A stretch of 64,000 bases of DNA, from contig CM049314.1 in NCBI GenBank assembly GCA_026874595.1, positions 60,303,300-60,367,299 of the forward strand. Direction: 5' to 3'. Source of the DNA: Sipunculus nudus. Taxonomy: Eukaryota; Annelida; Sipuncula; Golfingiida; Sipunculidae. Position 1 is the first letter of the stretch, and each line of letters starts with the position of its first letter. Positions 12,541 through 24,492 of this stretch are shown one piece after another. The notes under the pieces were generated by a model, which searched no databases, had not been told where the DNA came from, and saw only the letters and a program-made list of their open reading frames with translations. The position numbers and the translations under genes were made by a program.

Positions 12541-13622
12541 GTAACTCTCCCAGTGACAACTTAACTTCGGCTCATCTGTCTCACTAGTTACATTTTGTAA
12601 CTTCTTCATACCGTTTTTTAAACTTGTGCTTATTTAAATCGTAAATTTAAGATGCCCTTTTCTCGGCTCATGTCGGGCCGGTACAGTTTGTTCCAAGAAA
12701 AGCTCAGAGCCGTAACAAATGCTGATTTAACTACATTATTTGTAGCAGGAGATACTTAATTAACAAATAAAATGCTAATTTATTAAAGCCTTAGGTAATT
12801 AGAAATGATATTTCGTATTAAAATGCTTAACATATCGCGATTGTGAAAGCATCCATCTAACATACAAATGGGTACATAGCCTTTTTTTCAAAGAGCAAAA
12901 AGCAAATTTAGCAGTAGAGATATTTCATGCATTTAAAATAGTGACAGGCATGCACTTGAACTATTCTCCTGTGGTTTGCGATATGTGCACCATGTTTAAT
13001 GATATATAGAGTCAAAAAACGGGTCATTCTACCTTAAACACTCCATGGCGTCAAATAAATGTTTCTCTGCTTGGGTCGAGTTAATTGAACGATACATATT
13101 ATTTCCTTATATTTCATGACTTCTTACCTCAATGAAAAAAAAACAACATTTATGATCAGGCTATTTTAAATAAAGGAGCTTCTCGTTTCAGTTGTTTACA
13201 TTTAACATAAACATAAACTATGATATCATACACTTTATTCAGTGCTTAAAAGCGATAAATAATATGACAACAAAAATTGTTTCATATGCCAATTGAAACA
13301 AAATTGTTTTTTTTTTTGGTGGACATATATACAAACTTGTGTATTTTTTTTAAGGAATACTCAAAATGACCAATGTCTTCTTTCAGCTATCAAAAACCAC
13401 AAGACCCTAATGAACCAAGGCGCCAACACTAATGTTGATGAAGTTGTGGACGCCTACTTCCACGCACTGTTCGGCGTCAACCCTAAGAAACGTTACAGCT
13501 GTGGCTCGAAATGTCGTCTATTTTACATCCCCTTCAGCTACATGCCGTCATGGATACACGATTATCTCACTCAAAGATTTATTCACAAATTTGTTCCCTC
13601 TGCCAAACTCTCAAGACTTTGA
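12377..13622 (+). CDS. SDR copy 0, 3' part (exons 3 and 4): SDR9C-type dehydrogenase
   Basis: Two open exons match exons 3 and 4 of the three copies downstream in sequence, length and splice phase. Exon 3 (12377-12540, 164 bp) follows a TTGCAG acceptor and ends at a GT donor. Exon 4 (13387-13622) follows TTTCAG and ends in TGA 13620-13622. The family is membrane-attached NAD(P)-dependent SDRs acting on retinoids or steroids. These exons cover the strand after the active-site helix (VAIIEP), the substrate-loop region and the C-terminal lobe (SCGSKCRLF, SYMPSW). Exons 1-2, with the cofactor site and the Ser/Tyr/Lys residues, are not found upstream in this window. The gene is either truncated or has a first part more than 12 kb away. 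Confidence 0.75.
13387..13622 (+). CDS. SDR copy 0 exon 4 (C-terminus)
   Basis: Acceptor TTCTTTCAG ends at 13386. The frame enters with two bases of a split codon and reads to TGA at 13620-13622. It contains VDEVVDAYFHALFGVNPK, RYSCGSKC and FSYMPSW, matching exon 4 of copies 1 and 2. The usual 'CGWD' is 'CGSKC' here, so one tryptophan conserved in the other copies is missing. No AATAAA signal is obvious close downstream. Confidence 0.85.
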
Positions 13623-14350
13623 GTAAGGATACAATATAATGGGAAATGATAGTTATCCTAGTATATACTAGAAATTGCGGCACCCACATTCACTCAAATT
13701 GGGACATATTTTTTTTTTCATTCAGTGATAAATGATATGGTTTTCAGTATACTTCTAACAGATATAACTGGAATATACATAAATATATATATATATATCA
13801 TAATTTAATATGCACACTATTTTACTACATATATGTCCACATCTTTGCTTATTAAAATCAAATTAGGTCAGAAGGAGCCTTTTGATTAAATGAAACAATG
13901 CAATGTGTAATAATATAAAGGACTCTACTGTATTTATTTCATTTAATGATTTTACCATCTGTTTTCCTTGAGGGAAACCATATTTTAAAATTGCGGAAAT
14001 TATGAAAATAAATTGTAACAATTTTCTCACACTATAAGACTGGAACATCCCACCAACTTCACTGCCCAAAAGGCAATTGAAAATTGCACCCCTGAGATAG
14101 TATAATTTTACTATCTCATATAAAAATTATATAATTATTTCTGCAAGAACTAGAATTAAGCCAAATGGACGCTTTTGATAATATGAAACACACACACACA
14201 TACATATATATACTTAATTTAAGAGGGGGCTTTTCATTTGTTTCCTGAAAATTCTGATGTCATTCTAGTTATAGTAAAGGCTAGTGTTCCAGGATAGTAA
14301 AGAAGATTACGTTTCATACATAATAAGATTAAATAACAACCAGCTATTTT
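13623..14350. other. Spacer after SDR copy 0
   Basis: AT-rich, with short (AT)n runs near 13783-13798 and an (AC)n run near 14190-14200. No gene or complete repeat identified up to the start of the composite element. Confidence 0.5.
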
Positions 14351-14382
14351 TTAGCTCAGCTGACTGAAAGTCATCTGAGCTA

Positions 14383-16640
14383 TAGCGATCACTCTTTGTC
14401 CGTCGTCCGTCTGTCCGTCTGTCCGTCCGTTAACCAGGCACAAATCGTAACCGCTGAACCTAGAACCTTGTAAATTGGGATTCTGAGAGGTCCATGAAAA
14501 AAATCCTTGGAAACTAGAAATTAGGTCTCTGTTACCCATATCCTTCGAGCTATTGGGCCTTAAAGTACCCCCCAGAAAAGTCAAAAATGTCATACAAAAA
14601 CTTCAATATCTCATTAACTACTTGACTGATGGTCATGATTTTTGGCATACATATTGATCATGAGATGTTCCATCACTTTGAGACCTTTAAAAATGTGAAC
14701 ATCTGTTAACAAGGCACAAATCGTAAAGCCTAGACCTAGAATCTTAATTCTTGATGCACTGAGAGGTCCATGAAAAATCTACTTGGAAACCAGAAATTAG
14801 GTCTCTGTTGTCCATATCCTTCGAGCTATAGGGTCCCAAAGTACCCCCCAGAATAGTAAAAAATTTCATACAAAAACTTCAATATCTCAATAACTACAAC
14901 ACTGATGGTCATGATTTTTGGCATACATATTGATCATGAGATGTTCCATAAGTTCCTGCAGACTGGTGGCGCCACCTGTATTTTTCGATTTTTTTACAAT
15001 TTTTTCCTCTATTTTTGAGACGTTTAAAGATGCTGTCATCTGTTAACGTGGCACAAATCGTGACCGCTGGACCTAGAATCTTTATTCTCGACACACTGAG
15101 AAACCTATTAAAAGTTTCCTAGGAAACCATAAATTAGATCTCTGTTACCCATATCCTTCGAGCTATGGGGCCCCAAAGTACCCCCCCGAAAAGTCAAAAA
15201 TTTCATACAAAAACTTCAATATCTCATTAACTACTTGACTGATGGTCATGATTTTTGGCATACGTATTGATCATGAGATGTTCCATCACTTCCTGCAGAC
15301 TGGTGGTGCCACCTGAATTTTTCGATTTTTTTACGAATTTAAAAATGTGAACAGCTGTTAACAGGGCACAAATCATAAAGACTGGACCTAGAATCTTCAT
15401 TCTTGACACACTGAGAGGTCCATAAAAAGTCTGCATGGAAACCTGAAATAAGGTCTCTGTTACCCATATCCTTTGAGCTATGGGGGCTCCCAATAACCCC
15501 CCAGAATAATGGAAAATGTGATAAAAACAAACTGCAATATCTCAATAACTACAACACTGATGGTCATGATTTTTGGCATACATATTGATCAAGTGGTGTT
15601 TCATCAGTACCTGCAGACTGGTGGTGCCACCTGTATTTTTTCAAATTTTCACAATTTTTTTTTTCTCTATTTTCGAGACCTTTCAGGATGTAGTTATCTG
15701 TCAACAGGGTACAAATCGTAAGGACTGGACCTAGAATTTTCATTGTTGACACACAGGGAGACCCATGATAAGTCTCCATGAACACCTGAAATTAGGTCTC
15801 TGTTACCCATATCCTTTGAGCTATGGCACTCCAAAGTACAGCTCAGAATAATGGAAAATTTGATACAAAAGCTGAATTATCTGAACAACTAATGCAGAGA
15901 TCACCATAATTGTTTTCATGGATATTGATCATGGAGTGTTTCATCAGTTTCTGCAGACTGGTGGCACCACCTGTATTTGTTCGGGTTTTTTTACGGATTT
16001 TTTTTCTCTATTTTTGAGACCTTTAAAGTTATGAACATCTGTTAACAGGGCACAAATCATTAAAACTGGACCTAGAATCTTCATTCTTGACACACAGGGA
16101 GACCCATGAAAAGTCTCCATGGAAACCTGAAATTAGGTCTCTGTTACCCATATTCTTTAAGCTGTATGGCTCCAAATTACCCCCCAAGATTAATGGAAAA
16201 TTTGATACAAAAACTGCAGTATCTCAATAACTACAACACTGATGGTCATGATTTTCGGCATACATATTGATCATGACCTGTTCCATCAGTTTCTGCAGAC
16301 TGGGTGCGCCACCTCTATTTTTTTCAAATTTTTTTTTTTTTCTCTTTTTTTTTAATACCTTTAAAGATGTGATTATCTGTCAACAGGGTACAAATCGCAA
16401 CAACTGGACCTAGAATCTTCATTCTTGTCATGCAAGAAGGCCCATGAAAAGTGCCTGTGGAAACTTAAAATTAGGTCTCTGTTACCCATATCCTTCAAGC
16501 TATAGGACTCCGAAGTATCCCTCAGAATAATGGACAATTTGATACAAAAGCTGAAGTATCTGAACAACTAATTGGGAGATCACCATGATTCTTTGCATGG
16601 ATATTGATGTTTGTAAGTGTTTTTATTAGTTTCTGCAGAC
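14383..16640 (+). repeat. Tandem array A, about 340-bp unit, about 7 copies
   Basis: The phrase GGTCTCTGTT(A/G) recurs at about 14524, 14801, 15139, 15452, 15795, 16137 and 16475, giving spacings of 277, 338, 313, 343, 342 and 338. Each unit also has a 'catgatttttggcatac' phrase and, usually, a GGTGGCGCCACC-like palindrome. The short spacings reflect internal deletions. Open frames here are repeat shadows. Confidence 0.85.
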
Positions 16641-16769
16641 TGGTGGAGCCACCTGTATTTTTGTACCCGCCAAAACGAAGTTTTGTGGATACTATGTTTT
16701 TGACCGGGTTCCTTCGCCGTTGCCGCGTTCGTTTCCAGAGAGCTCCTCTGGGACTTGATTTTATCAGCT

Positions 16770-17990
16770 TTCCAAGCTCATATCTCGGGAACCGTTTGAC
16801 TGATCAGGAAATAAAATTTATATTAATGTAGCCCTTGGATAGCTCTATAACATACACAAAAAATGGTGGCGCCACCTGTAACCATGTTTGCACGGTGTCC
16901 ATCTGTTAATCTGCCTTTGGTTAAAATCACTCATATCTCTGCAGTGAATTGACTAATTCACCTTAAATTCGGCATGCGTATATATCCTGGATAGCTTTCT
17001 TGATTTTATGACAGGTGGCACCACCTACATTCACGTTCACGCTGATGACATCCAAGCTCATATCTCGGGAATCGTTTGACTGATCGGGCCAAAATTTTGC
17101 ATGTGTATAGATCTAACATAGCTCTTTATCGTACACAAAACTGGTGGCACCACCTGCAACCATTTTTGCACAGCGTCTGTCTGTTTGTCTGCCGTGCAAT
17201 AAAGTCACTCACATCTTTGCAGTGGTTTGACATATCTGCCTAAAATTTTGCAGTTTTATACATCCTGGATAGCTTTCTTGATTTTATGACAGGTGGCGCC
17301 ACCTTTATTCTAGTTTATGCTGCAGACATCCAAGCTCATATCTCGGGAACCGTTTGAACGATTGGGCCAAAATTTTGCATGTGTATAAATCTCACATAGG
17401 TCTTTATCATACACAAAACTGGAGGGGCCACCTGCAACCATTTTTGCACATTTTGCACAGCGTCTGTCTGTTGGTCTGCCGTGGCCTTAAATCACTCATT
17501 TCTCTGTAGTGGTTTGACATAACTGCCTAAAATTTTGCAGATTTATACATCCTGGATAGCTTTCTTGATTTTATGACAGGTGGCGCCACCTAATTTCTAG
17601 TTAACGCTGCACACATCCAAGCTAATATCTCAGGAACCATTTGACCGATTGGGCCAAAATTGTGCTTGTGTTTAGATCTCACATAGGTCTTTATCATACA
17701 CAAAACTGCAACCATTTTTGCACAGTGTCTGTCTGTTTGTCTGCCGTGGGCTAAAATCACTCATATCCATGTAGTGGTTTGACTTTTCTGCCTAAAATTT
17801 TGCATATGTATACAACTTGGACAGCTTTCTGGATTTGTGGTAGGTTGCACAACCTACATACACATTTAGGCTGCAGACATCCATGCTAATATGCAACATA
17901 CCTCACTCTGTTTCCCCTTGCCACTCAATCCATGCCTCACTTCACTCTGATTTTGGCAGATACACGTAGTCACTTGTCGCCTACCCGTAT
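16770..17990 (+). repeat. Tandem array B, about 280-bp unit, about 4.5 copies
   Basis: The phrase AAGCTCATATCTCGGGA or a variant recurs at about 16773, 17053, 17331, 17617 and 17880. Each unit usually carries two versions of the palindrome GGTGGCGCCACC, one near 'acaaaactggtgg' and one near 'atgacaggtgg'. The same unit occurs on the opposite strand at 31926-32760. The array is preceded at about 16666-16720 by a CCGCCAAAACGAAGTTTTG block shared with 21.4 kb and 32.9 kb. Confidence 0.85.
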
Positions 17991-18289
17991 TCTAGTTTTT
18001 AAAGTTTACACATTTTTTCTCTATTTTTCAGATAAATAAATACAGACTAAATCTTGGCCTGTTGGTTAATCTGTTTGATGCTTCAGTTGAATGGGTATCT
18101 ACCATTCTGATGATAAAATTTCCTTTTGTGAATCTCTTCCCAGTCAGCTGAGCGTCATGACCCATGGGTCACTTGTTTTAATTAGTTAATCAACTATTGA
18201 CATTCCACAATTTAGATGTCATTTTACATTTAAGGCCTTTTTTATCGAATTAAAACTATGTAGTCATAGATCTGTTCGTAACGGTTTGT

Positions 18290-18532
18290 TATTTCAGGAA
18301 CTCTAAAGTACCCTCCCCCCCCCGAATAATTAAAAATTCCAGTATCTGAACAACCGATGCATTGATCACCATGACTCTTTGCATGCATATTGATCATGGA
18401 GTGTTTCATCATTTCATCATTTCCTGTAGACTGGTGGCGCCACCTGCATTTTTTTTAATTTTACGCATTTTTACGCATCTCAATTATTGAGTCCTTCAAA
18501 GATGTGGTTGTCTGTTAACAGGGCACAAATCG
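18290..18532 (+). repeat. Detached single unit of array A
   Basis: About 240 bp matching one 340-bp unit: 'ctaaagtaccc', 'gatcaccatgactctttgcatg', the palindrome GGTGGCGCCACC at 18433-18444, then 'tctgttaacagggcacaaatcgta'. It lies just outside the right end of the composite element, so it is a separate insertion or a partial duplication. Confidence 0.7.
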
Positions 18533-20910
18533 TAGGCCAGAAAACGCCGACTTCACCACACACATGCAGGATGCTTGTTTTGTTAATATCAATATATTTA
18601 TAACATGTGGGGGCGCCAAATAATTCAAACACATCTAGCGGTAAAATTTCGAAAAAGTCGTTTTGCAACAAGCGATCTTTCAACTTCCAGATAAATGCAA
18701 ACACACCAACTTATAAATATAGGTGTAGATAAGCAAGTTCATACATCTATCACAGAGCCGTTATAAGAACTTTTCTAACAGGGATAACCTAGCGTTCAGT
18801 TATATGTATGGAGAGTAAGCTATGATCATATAAATGCTACAGAAAAAGACTGGTGACTTGTTGACTTAAAGCTCAGCTGAGTTAGTACATAAATGCGCAG
18901 CGGATATATTACTATTCACTGCGCCCGGTCACTGTGTTTATTCTTTCAACGGCTGTTAAATTTAATACCATATGAAAGTCTGTGTAAACATGTTCATATG
19001 CCAGAGCCTTGATTTATAGTCAATTGATTCGATTTTAATTAGTTGCTGGAGGATTGCCTATGTAACCAGGTTCTGCACTACAAAGCACTCTGCGATAATG
19101 GCGTAAGTATTGCAAGTAGGGTCCAAAGTTTCAAGTGTTTGAATGCGTGCATGTAGCCGTGACAAACACGACTCAGGATTTAAAGTAATTAAGGCACAAG
19201 GTTATGAGCTAATGAGCTAAACATGCAAACGGAAAATAAATATCCCCGAACATCGGGGAAAACCATTCAAACCAATTAAATCGAATAGTATTTAATATGA
19301 ACATTATAAGAATTATATAGATAAGCATTCCAGCATGGGAAAGGAATGCTTATCGGCGGCGTTAAAACATTGTGCTATAGTACATATTATGACACATGTA
19401 AAATAGTTGCAAAAGAATACATTAGAAATACACTTCCTTGCGAACCTCCATGCCTCTCCGCCGTTTTATGCATGTCAAAAACCATCAATAGCAAGTATTA
19501 TTCAAAACTCAGAAAAACTAGAAATCTGTATTCTAATGAATACAAGCCCCCGCCATGTTGCGATATGCCCCGAAGCCATGTTTGCATTCACTTATTCGGC
19601 CCATATTCCCTGGTTCACTCGTGCATAAGTGACAATACATTTATGAATATTCCTTGATGACATTCCTTTATCCGGACGATGTACCAGGTCTACACCATGA
19701 TCTTATCGATTCATTGGCCTGTTCCCGATGGAGTGAAACTAATTTAATTACATTTTTTTACAACTTTGTATAATAAAACAATTATATATCAAACCAGATA
19801 ATGATATATTTTATTGTTTTACATTTATACTTTTATCAAGTGTACACAAAAATTTAGACAACTAAATGAACGCCTCGCAGCATTATGATCCATTTTTCTT
19901 CCAATTATAATATTATCTTTAAGCTGTTTGAGATATCTTGCACACGCATGAACACAGAGGGATAAACCTACGAATAAATTGACATGTAGGTAGGGGTGAA
20001 AATATTTGCGTGAATACACGACACAATAATCATTTAAAGTGGATTCATATGGCTTAAATACTTCAAGTCATGACGACGCCAGTCATACGCGAATAAATCA
20101 CTGCAATGAGCATGTTTCTTATTGCAATGGCTGTAATCTTATATTAACATTATATTACGAATGATGAATCATAAAAAGTAATTGAAAAAAGCACATGGAA
20201 AATATACAAAGTAAATTTCCTCAATGGTAAACTACTGACTCCCTGTGTTTCGTAATTTGTGTCATTATTCAAGTAGTCCGTGAGACAAATGCTTGTTTTT
20301 AGTCAAAAATGCAACAAACATACGGGGAATTTATCAATATGCTAAGTCACTGCGGAATATTTTGTGTACACAGAAAATCTTTCGCATTAAAAAGCGATCA
20401 AAAATGAAGAAATATTTATTTCGGTGCAATTTTCAATATGACAAGCTCTTCCACTCTATTATTCCAGAATGGAAAACCTATAATTTCGCGACTTCGTAAT
20501 ATTCATACAATGCAGCATTTATGTTGCTAATGTAAACATTGTTACATAAAACATCTGTGTGGACAGTCATTTGCCGGAACTTTATATATTGTCTTGCGTT
20601 AAACACGTAACCTCGAAATTCCCTGATGAAAGATTACTCGGTGACCTATTTGTCGCGTTACATTCATTTTAAGTAACGACAGAAAAACACCAGCGGTTAC
20701 AATAGTTTCAACGGTGTGAGTCGGGCAAAGTGTCGCGCGAGGGGTCTGTTAACAATAGCGTTGTCGTATCTATTTTGACAGCACCGATTACAAAGCCAGT
20801 CGCTTCGACTGTCACCTTTTTATCACTGGTTAACCGGGGAAAGTACTGTGCTACCAAATTGTGGGTTTCAAGTTAGCCAAGAGTTCAAGCTGATTATGGT
20901 TTGTCCCCAT
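18533..20910. other. Intergenic, nothing recognised
   Basis: AT-rich sequence with several chance frames (for example 19346-19657 plus and 19825-20019 minus) that lack domains and splice context. No RNA gene or repeat family was recognised. Confidence 0.5.
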
Positions 20911-20914
20911 TACA

Positions 20915-21365
20915 GTGGCTGAGGCATTTCTACTCTAGAAAATACATCTTGCAGGGAGCCAGGTCTCCAGCGGTTGAGGCACTTCTAGTCCAGATGACAC
21001 ATCTTGCTGGGTTCCAGGTCTCCAGCTCGGTTGAGGCACTTCTAGTCCGAATGACACATCTTGCATGGAGCAAGGTCTCCAGCTCGGTTGAGGCACATCT
21101 ATTCTAGATGATACATCTTGCTGGGAGCCAGGTCTTCAGCTGGGTTGAAGCACTTCTAGTCCAAATGATTTATCTTGCGAGATGCAAGGTCCCAGCTTAG
21201 TTGAGGCACTTCTAGTCTAGATGATACATTGCTGGGAGCAAGGTCTCGAGCTTGGTTAAGGCACTTCTATTCTAGATGATACGTCTTGCTTAGAGCCAAG
21301 TCTCAAGCTTGGTTGAGGCACTTCTAGTCTAGATGATGCATCTTGCTGGGAGCCATGTCCCTAGT
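20915..21365 (+). repeat. 57-bp minisatellite, about 8 copies
   Basis: The phrase GTTGAGGCACTTCTAGTC or a variant starts at 20973, 21030, 21087, 21144, 21200, 21255 and 21312, giving spacings of 57, 57, 57, 56, 55 and 57, with a diverged earlier unit at about 20920. Each unit also has 'gatgacacatcttgctggg' and 'aggtctccagct'. Because 57 is a multiple of three, a repeated-peptide frame appears; it is not a gene. Confidence 0.9.
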
Positions 21366-22110
21366 TTTTAAACGAGTTTTACGGATCCTATGTTTTCGCG
21401 TGGGTTCCACTGCCGCTGCCGCCGCGTTCGTTTCAGGAGAAGTCCTCTGAGACCCATGGGCCGGTCTTTCCGAAACCAGGCAGAATTGTTCCCTCACCTA
21501 TAAAGTTGTGCGTAACAAGGACAGGTGGCGCCACCTACGATCCCTTCTGTGCAGTACGAATCTGAGTGTCTTTCATATAACAGCCCATATCATATGTGTA
21601 GGGTCCATCTTTGCTTTTGTAATCTGTTTGTCTTTGTGGTTGTTCAGTGTATTGGGTTAAAATTGTGCATGTCCATGGATCCTCGACACCTTCATTTCGT
21701 AAACAAGACTAATGGCACCATCTGCAATCGTGGTCGCGTGGGGTCCATCCGTACATTTGCTTTGGGTTAACATCGCTCAAATCTCAGGAGTGATTCAAGG
21801 TATTGGTCTGAAATTTGGTATGTCCATCCTTCTTGGAAAGTTTTCTCGTAAACCAGACAGGTAGCGTCACTGATTTCCCGTTTTCGTAGAATTAATTAAT
21901 GCCCTTTTCTCAGGAGTGATTTGCCGTATTGGCCTGAAATTGTGCATATACATAAATCTTGGACTCCTCCATCTTGTACGCAAGAAATCTGGTATGTCCA
22001 TCCATCTTGAAAAGTTTTCTCGTAAACCACACAGGTGGCGCCACCTACCATCTTGTTTTCGTTGAATAAATTAATGCCTTTTTTAAGAGTTTTTAGTGGA
22101 CTTCATTCAG
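21366..22110 (+). repeat. Diverged relative of composite array B
   Basis: It starts with a block like that at 16670 and 32980 (ACGAGTTTTACGGATCCTATG, then a GC-rich 'ccgctgccgccgcgttcgtttc'). It continues with units containing AGGTGGCGCCACCT at 21523-21536 and 22032-22045, plus decayed versions near 21710 and 21860. No terminal inverted repeats were found. It abuts the 57-bp minisatellite directly. Confidence 0.7.
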
Positions 22111-23160
22111 CAGTAGTGTTACATATGGGCCTGACATTGTACATGTCTGCGATTATTTACGACACAGTTTTTAGATAAAATATTTCAGTTATTTTTTTCC
22201 CGTATTTATTTGTGAATGTCACTATTTATTATTTTACTTTGTTTGTTTATCAGTTTTTTATGTTATAATACAGCTAGTTTCATGTGCAACTTCCTGTTGG
22301 TCGGCGGGGCGAAGTCCATTGGTGTGTTCAGTTTACAAGTGAGCTAAAATTACACAGGCCTGGTTTCGTAGCGTTACGACATTTCTTACACTCATATTAC
22401 CAACATACTATAATGTGACAAAGAGATCATAAACAAATCTAGCCGAAGAGTATCGGCCGCCAACACGTAACTGCTTATTGCGCACTTTCAAATATTCCAT
22501 TGACTGAGGGGTTCCCGTGTGCATGAGGTGTGCCCTATGTTTCTCTTCATATAAATAAACTAGACCATGGGACATAACAAAAAGTGAGGGTATACTTTTG
22601 GTAAGCCGGCAATAACTCAGAATATGACGTCATTTGCCATGCCCCGGCTGCATAAAAAACTTGGAGAACACCAAAAGACATCTGGAATTTGCTTCATACA
22701 ACAGCATCAATAAGTAATGTTTGAGTAGAGTCAGTAAGATTTTGACCCTAAACCAGTAAGCAAATGTCCCACCACTATTTAATATATTTTTAAATATATC
22801 GGATGAAAAATCAATATCCATTCGATGTATTGGAACATATCGTCGGTGCTGTATTAAGGAATAGCAGGCTCATTTCATTTTATTATGAAAGAATTGCTTT
22901 TATGCTTATCATGAATAGTTTATGTGAGTAATATACTAACTTTAGTTAATATATAAAATATAAATTTAAAAGAAACATAGAAAAACCAAGTGAAGGCTGG
23001 ATATCCTGGCTCTGTGATTCAGTACTGAGCTCCTATTTTTCTATTTCCAATACCCCGAAAAAGGGGAAGGTGTGCACCCCCACAGCTCTAACCTTCTTTT
23101 GTTATTTATGATAAGTCTAGAATTTCATATTTTATATTGTCTTATATGTCTAATATACAA
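22111..23160. other. Intergenic, nothing recognised
   Basis: No exon or repeat family recognised. A minus-strand frame at 22821-22630 shows no motif. Confidence 0.5.
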
Positions 23161-23760
23161 GCGCACAATTTTACAAATTTAGACATTTAATTTCTTGATT
23201 TCTGCTTTTGATCTGACTCAAAGTGAAAACCACATAAAAAAATAACTTAACGATGTGTGTGTACAAATATACCTTCCAATTTTCTGTTTTTCAAAATTAT
23301 AGGAATTTGCAGTATAATAAAGAAAGCTGATTTGTTTTGAACACATAATGACAATGTTAAGCAAGTGTAATTCTACAATCATAAGTGATTATTTTTCAAA
23401 TTATTTTACAGAAAAACGTTTGTCTGTTACAGTGTTTGTAAGTACTCTGGTCTCTTGTTTAGGACGCCTGTATTCCTTGACTAAAACAGCCCTTGCTACT
23501 CTCTTTAATGTTCTACTGGCTACCGTTTGCTTGACGAGATTTTTTTCTACCTATATTGGTAAACTGCGGATTTTTTTATTACAGGAGGAGTAAATATTAA
23601 CCTTTTTGCCTTGTTGTGCTTGATGTGCGCCGCTGCTCTAGGAGGATTAGAACACCATCTGTATTCGGGAGTGACTTTACCGTACACCGTGTCCTGCAAG
23701 TTTTCAATTTTGATTAAGGACAATGCAAATCCTCTCAAAAGCTCATGAAGGCAAGTCAGC
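23160..23760 (+). repeat. Duplicated segment, left copy (possible non-coding exon)
   Basis: Matches 34920-35490 in several blocks: 'tttctgcttttgatctgactcaaagtgaaaaccacat', 'ttattacaggaggagtaaat', 'gatgtgcgccgctgctct' and 'acaatgcaaatcc'. It ends in GAAG followed by GCAAGT at 23751, a good GC-type splice donor. The right copy has a GT donor at the same place. It may be a diverged 5' non-coding exon and promoter of a lost SDR copy; this is inference. Confidence 0.5.
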
Positions 23761-24262
23761 TACCACTACTGGTCAATTTTAAGCTACCTTTTAACAGATT
23801 ATAAAAAAAATGGTTTATTTTAAATTAGATATAAAGGACGACTCAATGATCACACACATTGGCACTAGTAACAACTAGACGCGTAAGATTTTTTTTACTC
23901 TGAAAGGCAAAAAAAAAAGTTTTTTTTGCGAAATACCCCGCCCCAATAGTTTCTCCTCAAAACAAACATATCATTTTGATACCTAAGAATTAATAAAAAA
24001 AAGTATAGCACTAATTGTTTTACTAAAGCATGGAATTTTGAAGGACGTGATGTACATTGGTTGCTATAGCTTCCACAATCCCGTGAATGTGGCCCTGCAA
24101 TTTGGACTTGTGCTTTCACATTATTTTTATTTTGGAAACTCTTTATATTATCGTTAATAACGATAGATGCATCCCTATCGACAGTTTCCGGGTGGTACAT
24201 TCTGTTTTACAAATCAAACGCTGTTATGGGGAACAGCTTGAGGAAATTTTTAATGCCGCAAT

Positions 24263-24492
24263 GGCGGTACTGGGCCCTGACAAGCGGCACTGGACCTCAC
24301 CTTGGGGCAATGAACCCCAGTTGGTGGCACTGGACCCCTAATTGCGGTAGTTGATAACGACTGGCGGAAATTGATCCCTAATAGTGGTACTAGAGCCCGA
24401 CTTGGGGCAATGGGCCCCGACTGTCCGCACTAGAGCCGCAGCTGGCGGTACTGGTCCTCCATAGGCGTCAATAGAACCCGACTGGGTGCACT
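24263..24492 (+). repeat. 20-21 bp degenerate minisatellite, about 11-12 copies
   Basis: Units follow the pattern GGCGGTACTGGACCCCGACTT with heavy divergence (ggcggtactgggccctgac, gcggcactggacctcacc, gtggcactggacccc, ggggcaatgggccccgac and so on). It is GC-rich against AT-rich flanks. Open frames crossing it are shadows. Confidence 0.75.

Larger units (their letters stand above)
14353..18178 (+). mobile_element. Composite repeat element with inverted subterminal ends and two tandem arrays
   Basis: The left end carries a near-perfect hairpin at 14353-14381: 13-bp arms with one mismatch and a GAA loop. The 13-mer GCTCAGCTGACTG at 14354-14366 recurs inverted at 18141-18153, followed by the palindrome TGACCCATGGGTCA (18158-18171) and CTTGTTTT. 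Between the ends lie two unrelated tandem arrays, about 340 bp x7 and about 280 bp x4.5. From memory, similar ends and a gtccgtctgtccgtccg-type start occur in widespread molluscan non-autonomous repeats; I cannot name the family. No transposase is encoded. Tandem cores between conserved ends are known in oyster 'pearl'/Helentron-like elements, so that is one candidate class. Confidence 0.65.
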
